Part shown: in pieces, positions 56,408-64,000 of the stretch
Position numbering within the stretch: the stretch's first letter is position 1
How the letters are laid out: every line of letters starts with the position of its first letter
Assembly: GCF_932294415.1 (NCBI RefSeq)
Contig: NC_065544.1
Span: forward strand, 26,945,351-27,009,350
DNA length: 64,000 nt
Origin: Quercus robur
Taxonomy: Eukaryota; Streptophyta; Magnoliopsida; Fagales; Fagaceae
Reading direction: 5' to 3'
The notes under the pieces: generated by a model
Database searches by the model: none
What the model was told of the DNA's origin: nothing
The model's input: only the letters and a program-made list of their open reading frames with translations
Position numbers and translations under genes: made by a program

Positions 56408-59400
56408 ATGGTCAGGACTAGGTCGAGGGCTACTAGCCCTGGCCGTCAGGGAAGCAGAGGCGCTTCAAGTGATCCCCAGTGTGATCACCAATCTGCACCA
56501 GTCATGCAGACGTCGTCCGTTCAGCATGTGCAATCCATGGCGGCTGCAATGGCGGAATTGACTTGCCAAAACCAGGAGTTAAGAATGGAGATCAATCAGA
56601 GAAGACAGACACGTGAGGAACACGAAGGACAGACACAAGGCCATGGTGACAGAGAGAATACTGAGATTGGAAGTTAGTTTAGAGGCACCACTTCACGGGC
56701 GGTGCCACACTTGAAAGAGGAGATTGACCAAATGAAGAAAGTCATGGAGGAGATGAAGGAGAACATGAGGAGGACAAATCCTATAGAAGATTTGGTCCAC
56801 AGAACTGACTCTCCTTTTACGGCTTCCATCAATGGCCACCCTCTACCATCAAAGTTCAAACTGCCTTCCCTGGACTCGTATGATGGGACGCGTGACCCAT
56901 TTGATCACATTGCAACATTCAAGACAACGATGCACCTTCAAGGGGTCCCTGATGAAATCATGTGTCGAGCCTTCCCTACTATCCTTAAAGGCCCGGCACG
57001 AGTTTGGTTCAGTAAAATACCCCCAAGTTCCATAAGTTCTTTCGAAGAGTTAAGCAAATTGTTTGTTAACAATTTCATCGGGGGAGAAAGGCACAAGCGT
57101 TCTTCGTCCAGCTTGCTCACCATAGAACAAGGGGAAAACGAAAGCCTGCGATCATTCATCACTCGTTTCAACAGAGAAGCCCTTAGTGTGGACGAGGTAG
57201 ATGATAAACTTCTATTGGCGGCCTTCCATAACGGGATCAACTCTGACCTATTTATCCACAAGCTATATGAGAAGGAGCCTCAAACCATGGCTGAGCTCGT
57301 CCATTCGGCTCAGAACTTCATGAATGCAGAAGATGCGATCATAGCCAAGAAGAGGAAAAGAGCTGAAAGGATGGAAGCGCACCCAGCTCGACACTCAGAA
57401 CAAGCCCCTCGTCCAAAGAAGGGACGGACGGAAGATAAGAAGGAACGAGATAACAGGAAGACAGGTCCCTTGGGAAGAAGCCAGAATTATACACCCCTGA
57501 ACGCTCCACTTGATCATGTGCTCATGCAAATCAAAGACGATCCTTCTTTAAAATGGCCAGAGAAGATGAAGGGGGATCCCAATAAGCACAATAAGAACAA
57601 ATATTGTCGTTTTCACAGGGACCATTGGCATGACACGGATGAGTGTTATAACCTGAAACAGCAAATTGAGAACCTTATCAGACAAGGAAAGTTGAGGCAC
57701 TTCGTTGGAAGGGATCATAAAGATGAGAAGTTGAAAGGCAAAATGGAGGAATCATCCCGACCCCCACTAGGAGAGATAAGGATTATCGTCGGAGGGAACT
57801 CAATGGGGCAATCTTCCAAGTCGAAGAAGACGTATCTCAAAGTGGTACAAAACGTCCAGCTCTCTGGACGATCACCGAGGACGAGATCAATGGACGAGCC
57901 AACCATTTTCTTCACCGACGAAGATGCTGAGAGGATCCATCACCCGCATGACGATGCGATCGTCATTACACTGCTTATTGCAGATTATACAACCAGGAGA
58001 GTGTTAGTTGACAATGGAAGCTCAGCAAACATATTGTACTACCTTGCCTTCCAACAGATGAGACTTGGACGGGATCCACTTCGTCCAGTTTGCTCACCAC
58101 TGATTGGATTCGGAGGAATGAAGGTGCAGCCCGTGGGTACCATTACATTACCAGTTGTGGTAGGGTCATACCCGCAACAGATAACCAGGGAAGTCAATTT
58201 CCTCATGGTAGACTGTACCTCTTCATACAATGCCATTATTGGAAGACCAACTCTTAATAGTTGGAAGGCGATAACCTCTACCTACCATCTATCAGTCAAA
58301 TTCCCTACGAAGTACGGGATAGGGCAAGCACAAGGAGATCAGTTGGCAGCTAGAGAATGCTACTTAGCCATGATGGCTTTGGACGAACAGGTGCAGACAA
58401 TGAGTATCGAGGAAAGAAGAGTTGTTGCAGAGCCCACGGAAGTATTGGAAGATGTTATTTTGCAAGAAGATGATCCCGAGAAATTTACCAGAATTGGAAC
58501 AGGTATGAAGGAGAAGGCAAGAAAAGACCTCATCCAGTTCCTGAGAAAAAGTATGGACGTTTTTGCATGGAGTCATGACGACATGCCAGGAATCGACCCA
58601 AGTGTGATCACTCATCGATTGAATGTGTACCCCTTTTTTAAGCCTGTTCGTCAGAAGAAGAGGGTATTCGCTCCCGAGAGGGACAAGGCGATCAAGGAAG
58701 AGGTTCAGAAACTGACCACAGCACAGTTCATTAAAGAAGTCTATTACCCGGATTGGTTAGCCAATGTGGTGATGGTGAAGAAAGCTAATGGAAAGTGGAG
58801 AATGTGCGTAGACTTCACTGACTTGAACAAAGCATGTCCCAAGGATAGTTATCCTCTGCCACGCATTGATTAATTGGTGGACTCTACTGCTGGCCATCAG
58901 TTGCTAAACTTCATGGACGCCTTCTCAAGATATAATCAGATCAAGATGGATGAAGCTGATCAGGAAAAAACTTCCTTCATTACCAGCCAAGGCTTGTTTT
59001 GCTACAAAGTGATGCCCTTCGGTTTAAAGAACGCAGGGGCAACTTATCAAAGGTTGGTAAATCACATGTTTCGTCCACAGATAGGACGGAATGTGGAAGT
59101 TTATGTCGACGACATACTTGTGAAGAGCATAGACGAGGGAAGCCATCTAGATGACCTACAGGAAACCTTTGAAACACTTCGGCTATATAAGATGAAGTTG
59201 AACCCAAGCAAGTGTGCATTCGGAGTATCGTCGGGAAAGTTTCTGGGGTTCATGGTCTCGCAAAGAGGAATTGAGGCGAATCCAGACAAGATCCAAGCTA
59301 TATTGGACATGGAGCCACCGAAGAGTATCAAAGAAGTCCAATCCCTCACAGGACGAGTTGCCGCTTTGAACAGGTTTGTTTCGAATGCCACAGACAAATG

Positions 59401-59920
59401 TTTACCTTTCTTTAAAGTCCTCAGGAAGGCATTTGAATGGACGGACGAATGTCAAAGGGCCTTCCAAGACCTGAAGGACTATCTCACAACTGCCCCATTA
59501 TTAAGTCCATCCGTGCAAGGAGAAGAACTGTACCTATACTTAGCGGTGTCCCCACACGCCGTAAGTTTAGCTTTAATCAGAGAAGAGGGAAAAATACAAA
59601 AACCGGTGTACTACACTAGCCGGGCACTCAGAGGAGCAGAGGGAAGGTATCCGCTTGTAGAGAAATTGGCTTTTGCACTGATAACGGCTTCTAGGAAGTT
59701 AAGACATTACTTCCAAGTTCATGTCATCATTGTCATGACGGACCATCCGCTTAAGAAGGCAATGAAAAAGCTGGAAGTCGCAGGACGGCTGATTCAGTGG
59801 GCAGTGGAACTTAGTGAATTCGACATTCGGTACCAACCGAGAAATGCAATAAAGGCTCAAGCCCTAGCAAATTTCATCGCAGAGTTCACTCCGAGTTACG
59901 AGGATCTGGGGGAAGGAGCA
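56408..59920 (+). pseudogene. Ty3-gypsy gag-pol, broken and interrupted
   Basis: One reading frame runs from MVRTRSR (56408) to 59920 but has in-frame stops at 56675-56677 (in gag) and 58871-58873 (in reverse transcriptase). Order: gag core (GPARVWFSKIP, ESLRSFITRFNREAL), a zinc-knuckle variant CRFHRDHWHDTDEC, protease (VLVDNGSSANILYY), reverse transcriptase (catalytic YVDD in VEVYVDDILVKS), then RNase H (VYYTSRALRGAEGRYP, VMTDHPLKK). Gag-protease-RT-RNase H before integrase is the Metaviridae order. Integrase is missing because a hAT element enters at 59921; the TAG ending the last ORF is the first three bases of that element. The 723-codon stretch without stops implies fairly recent decay. 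Confidence 0.92.
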
Positions 59921-60126
59921 TAGTTTTAAAAACCGGACCGGACCGGCCGGTCCGACCGGTTCAACTGGGAACCGGCCTTCAATCCGGTCCGGTTATGTTT
60001 AAAAACCGGAAATAATGAAAAAACCGTGGAACAGTAAAAACCGGCCGGTTCAACCGGAAAACCGGGAACCGGCACGGTTAAACCGGTTACTGACCGGTTA
60101 TTTATTTTTTTATTTTTTTTGTCCTT

Positions 60127-60196
60127 CCCAGCCTAAAACGACGTAGTTTTGTTGTTTTAGGCCTAAAACAACAAAACTACGTCGTTTTAGGCTGGG
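60127..60196. repeat. perfect 70-bp palindrome
   Basis: Two 35-base arms are exact reverse complements with no spacer, centred at 60161/60162. The arms start CCCAGCCTAAAACGACG. It lies between the subterminal repeats and the transposase leader of the hAT element. Confidence 0.97.
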
Positions 60197-60269
60197 ATCC
60201 TAATTCCTAACCCTAAAGCTCACTCAGTTTTGTTGTGTTTGTCATTTTCATTTTTCACTCTCAAACTCA

Positions 60270-60680
60270 GACTCTCCGATCTCAATATCTCCGCCTCACC
60301 CAAGCTCACAGCCTCTCTTCCTCACCGCTCACAGCCTCTCTGCCTCGCCGCTCAGACCTCGCCCTCTCCGCCTCACTCTCTCCGCCTCACTGCCTTGCCA
60401 GTCGCCGCTCGCCCTCTCCGCCTCACTGCCTCTGTACCTCGCCCTCTCCGCCTCACACTCTGCCTCGCCTTCTCTGCCTCACACTCTGCCTCACCTTCTC
60501 TGCCTCGCCCTCTCCGCCTCACTCTCTCTACCTCGCCTTCTCTGCCGCTCACACTCTCTGCCCTTTGACTCGCCCACCCCGCCTCACTCAAGCTCACACT
60601 CTCTAGTCTCTTCCTCTCTGCCTCGCCCTCTCCGCCTCAAACATTTTTCTTCCTCTTCGCCTCACTCAAGCTCACGGGTT
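60270..60680 (+). repeat. degenerate CT-rich minisatellite in hAT leader
   Basis: About 400 bases made of variants of CTCGCCCTCTCCGCCTCA with unit lengths of about 9-25 bases. It follows the likely transcription start zone. The two + ORFs here (60230-60568 and 60235-60606) and the minus ORF are repeat-encoded Ser/Pro/Leu or Arg/Glu runs and not genes. Confidence 0.75.
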
Positions 60681-60796
60681 TGAAGTACAGTGCTCTGCTT
60701 TTTGGGTTTTTTTTTTTCTTTTTGGGTTTTTTCCTTCTCATCCTTACGGGTTCTCAGTCTCGCCCTCTAAAGTGCTCTGCTTTCTACTTCTCGGCT

Positions 60797-61170
60797 TCAT
60801 CAGGTAAGGTAACATTCTTTTCTTTTGATTTTATTACTTGATTTTGATTACTTGATTTTGATTTTGATAATTTTCTTTTCTCTATTTTTTTTTTTTTTTT
60901 CATTTCTCTCGGTCATCTCAGGTTCTCCATTCCTTCACTTCACTGGACTTCACTGGGTAAGTGCCTAAGTGGTAACTTCTATTTCTATCTTTCAATTATT
61001 ACTTGATTTTTTGATTAGTTGATTTTGATTTTGATTTTGATAATTTTCTTTTCTCGGTTCTTTTTTTTTTTTTTTTTTTTTTTCATTTCTCTCAGCTTCA
61101 TCTCAGATTCTCCATTCAAGTTCTCGGCTTCATCTTAGGTTCTCCGTTCTGTGACTTCACTGGTAAGTTG
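60797..61170 (+). other. repeated leader modules with splice-like signals
   Basis: Repeated module: TTTTGATTTTGATAATTTTC, a T-run, CATTTCTCTC, (C/T)TCATCTCAG, GTTCTCC or ATTCTCC, then CACTGG followed by GTAAGT-like words. Donor-like sites lie at about 60804, 60957 and 61162. This suggests alternative or serial 5' leader introns upstream of the transposase start, inferred only. Confidence 0.4.
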
Positions 61171-61465
61171 TTACTTTTATCTTTCAATTATTAGTTTACA
61201 GAGTATGTTGTGGATTTGATTTACAGAGTATTACTATTTGTGAAATATAAATTACAAAGTATTTTACAGAGTGTGTTATGGATTTTGTGTATGATCAATG
61301 ATGTGGATTTGATTTACAGAGAATTATTGTTTGTGAAATATTGACATATTGTTTACTGTGTATTTGTATTTTACTGAGTATGTTGTGGATTGTATGTTGT
61401 GGATTTGATTTACAGCATATTATTGTTTGTGAAATATTGTTTACAGTCTGAAATTGTTGAGTGAA

Positions 61466-63950
61466 ATGGAATCTGCCTCTGTGCCATCTAATGAACGTGC
61501 TTCTACAACCGGGTCTAATGCTAATTCTTCATCTGTGAGGGCAAAATGTGATCCTGCATGGGATCATGTAACTGAAGAGTTGAAAGACGGAAGAAGTAGT
61601 TATAGATGTATACATTGTGGGAAAACTTATAAAGGAGGGGACATTAATCGAATGAAAAGACATCTAGCTGGAATTAAAGGTGATGTGGCTCCATGTATGG
61701 GTGTACCTTATGATGTTAGGTTCCAAATGGTTGAGAATTTGAAGGAAATTTCAAAATCTAAAGAACAAACCAAAAAGGATCAAGAAGCATCTAATTATTC
61801 GCCATTAGAGGAGTCACCAGAATTTGAAGATGTCCAAGAAATTACTCCTAGAGGTAGGGGGTTAGGTAGGGGAAATAGAAGTAGTCCTAGTAATTTTCCA
61901 CCAAGATCCAATCTTGGCAAGAGAAAGGTTGGTGACATTGATAATTACTTCGCTCCTAGGACAACACCGGGAGCTCAACCTTCTATTAAAAGTGTGCTTG
62001 CTGGCAAAGAAAAGAAGCGGAGGGTTGATATGGCTGTAGCTAGATGGATGTATGATGCTTGCATTCCAATTAATGCTGTGAATTCTAGTTATTATCAACC
62101 TATGCTCAATGCTGTAGCTTCTTATGGTCCTGGATATAGAGGTCCAAATTATCATGCCCTTCGAGTGCCTTTGTTGAGAGAAGCAAAAAGAGAAGTTCAA
62201 TTGATTGTTGATTCTCATCGTTCATATTGGGCTGATACTGGTTGTACAATAATGGCTGATGGGTGGACTGATACTAGGCATAGAACATTGATTAATTTTC
62301 TTGTCTATTGTCCTAAAGGTATTATTTTTATACGTTCTATTGATGCTTCTGACTTGGTTAAGGATGCTATTACTTTAAGTAACTTGTTTGATGAAATTGT
62401 TAATTGGGTTGGTCCTGCAAATATAGTACATTTGGTCACTGACAATGCTGCAAATTATGTAGCTGCTGGAAGAATTGTGTGTGGAAAATATAGGAACATT
62501 AGTTGGTCACCTTGTGCAGCACATTGCCTAAACCTAATTTTTAAAGAGATTGGGAAGATGGATCATGTAGCTAAACTTGCAAAGCGTGCATCCAAGATCA
62601 CTGTGTTCATCTATAACCATGTGGCTTTGCAAGCTTGGTTGAGGACTAGAAAAAATTGGACGGAAATTGTGCGTCCAGGGCCAACTAGGTTTGCTACTAC
62701 TTTCATTGCCTTAGGGAGTCTTAAGGAACATAAGCATGACTTACAAGCATTGGTGACTAGCAAATTTTATGTTGAATCAAAATATGCAAAAGATAAGAAA
62801 GCTAAGGCAGTGGTGAAAATCATTCTTGATAATCAATTTTGGAATGATTGTCATGTAATTGTGCATATTATGTCACCATTGATTCGTTTATTACGCATTG
62901 TTGATTCTAATGAAAAACCAGCTATGGGTTATGTATATGATGGCATGTATAGAGTAATTGATGGAATTAAAAAAATTTTCAAGGACAAGAAGAGACTATG
63001 GGAGCCTTATGTTAATATTATTAAGGATCGTTGGGATAATCAATTCTATAGAGATATTCATGCTGCTGCTTATTGGTTGAATCCTGCATTCCAATATGAC
63101 ACTTCCACTCTTAATAAGAGGCTAGAGACACAATCTGCTGTGACAGATGTTATTGAATCAAAAGTTTCAGTTGGTCGGTTGAAGTTGGTGGAGGAATTAA
63201 GGCTATTTCGAGAGCGTGAACAAACTTTTGGAAGCCAACTTGCTCAAGAATCAGCCAAGACATCTCAGCCGGGTAAGATAATGTTTACTTTAACTAATAA
63301 TAAAATAAAAATATGTTTTAAAGATCATAGCTCTTTTTTATATTTTTGGGATAAGTATAGTTGTGTTTATTGATTCATTGTATTATTGTTTTGTGTTTTA
63401 TATGGAACTTAGATGAGTGGTGGAAGTTGTTTGGATCTTGTGCTCCAACCTTACAAAAGTTTGCAATTCGGATCCTTAGCCAAACAGCTGCCTCTTCGGG
63501 ATGTGAGCGGAATTGGAGTGCTTTTGAACAAATACATACCAAAAGAAGAAATAGATTGGAGCATCAACGACTTAATGATCTTGTATTTGTTCATTATAAC
63601 TACCGATTGAAAGAAAGGTATATCTTATATAGTTTCTTTGTTTCAATGTTTTTGTGGGGAAATATGAGTGATTCATTGATTTGGTCAAGTGGGTTCTTTG
63701 TGATTGTTAAATATAAGTGATTTGTTTACTAAATAAATTATTAATTATGTTCATCTCATGATATAGAGTCAAAAGGAAGAAGTTCAATTTTGATCCTATT
63801 GACTATGCAAGTATCGATAAAACTGAATTTTGGGTAGTGGAAGATGAGGAACCTCCATTTCTTGATCATGAGGAGATAGAAAATGCATTATATGAAGAGG
63901 GAGCCTATCCAATTGAAGAAGGGTCTTCTAGCCATGTACAAAGAGGTTAG
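61466..63950 (+). CDS. hAT transposase, apparently intact (three exons, about 731 aa)
   Basis: Cut-and-paste DNA transposase of the hAT superfamily. Exons: 61466-63272, 63413-63617, 63767-63950; introns are GT-AG, the exon sum is 2196 nt, and no frame is lost at the joins. The first real ATG is 61466. The N-terminal BED zinc finger has Cys48, Cys51, His66 and Cys77. The RNase H-like core follows with Asp in GWTD (about residue 268), Asp in VTDNAAN (about 325), and the CAAHCLNL motif (about 350). Exon 2 encodes the C-terminal dimerisation region (LSQTAASSGCERNWSAFEQIH, with the candidate third acidic residue in CERNWS). Exon 3 encodes an acidic tail and may end at TAG 63948-63950 or continue, since AGAG|GTTAGT there could also be a donor. 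No stops or frameshifts were seen, unlike the host gypsy element. Confidence 0.88.
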
Positions 63951-64000
63951 TTTATAACAATTCTTTGCTTAGATGCATATTTTAATTAGACTATTTATTA

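Larger units (their letters stand above)
59921..64000 (+). mobile_element. hAT DNA transposon, 5' part, inserted in gypsy pol
   Basis: The left end TAGTTTTAAAAACCGGACCG starts at or within a few bases of 59921 and is followed by about 170 bases of alternating CCGGTCCG/GGACCGG/AACCGG words, a subterminal repeat array as expected for transposase binding. A 70-bp palindrome, a CT-rich leader and a BED/hAT transposase gene follow. The target duplication on the left would be AAGGAGCA (59913-59920); the right end is outside the window, so this is unconfirmed. The surrounding gypsy frame is in phase right up to the insertion. Confidence 0.85.

Noticed and set aside
60230-60606. CT-rich ORFs of more than 100 codons on both strands
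   Set aside because: They only translate the minisatellite in the hAT leader.
61454-61465. Earlier start for the hAT transposase
   Set aside because: The codon at 61454 is TTG; the first ATG in frame is 61466.

Overview
The window is nuclear DNA of a flowering plant. The evidence is spliced genes with GT-AG introns, plant-type Ty1-copia, Ty3-gypsy and hAT transposons, many A+T-rich microsatellites, and host genes that closely resemble eudicot proteins. The gene and repeat content fits a woody eudicot; something in or near the Fagales is my guess, not shown by the sequence.

Four host genes are supported. On the + strand are a mitochondrial HSP70 (8809-12443, six exons, 680 aa) and a POL5/MYBBP1A-like nucleolar protein (20934-30957, eight exons, 1315 aa, one GC-AG intron). 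On the - strand are a GTE-type BET bromodomain protein (35110-33134, three exons, 586 aa) and a 67-residue CYSTM cysteine-rich membrane protein built from three tiny exons (46409-45697). They are unrelated housekeeping or stress genes and do not form a pathway. Exon boundaries were worked out by hand from reading frame, splice signals and family conservation.

The rest is mostly mobile DNA. 0-8.4 kb: an RNase H remnant, then a Ty1-copia element on the - strand with both LTRs, a 5-bp target duplication and a small hAT-like element nested in its RNase H region. 13-18.6 kb: a 1.3-kb inverted-repeat element, a second inverted-repeat element carrying a decayed pararetrovirus-like fragment, and a solo LTR. 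38-51 kb: a 297-bp tandem duplication, several MITE-like elements, two copies of one inverted-repeat family and a LINE remnant. 53.7-55 kb: a hAT-like element with a MITE nested inside it.

55.7-64 kb: the 5' part of a Ty3-gypsy element whose gag-pol frame holds two in-frame stops, interrupted after RNase H by a hAT element. This hAT encodes an apparently unbroken transposase (three exons, about 731 aa) and has a perfect 70-bp palindrome near its 5' end; its 3' end lies outside the window. This stop-free transposon inside an already broken retrotransposon, the pararetrovirus-like fragment trapped in an inverted-repeat element, and the bZIP-type TGACG cluster in the copia leader are the items most worth following up.
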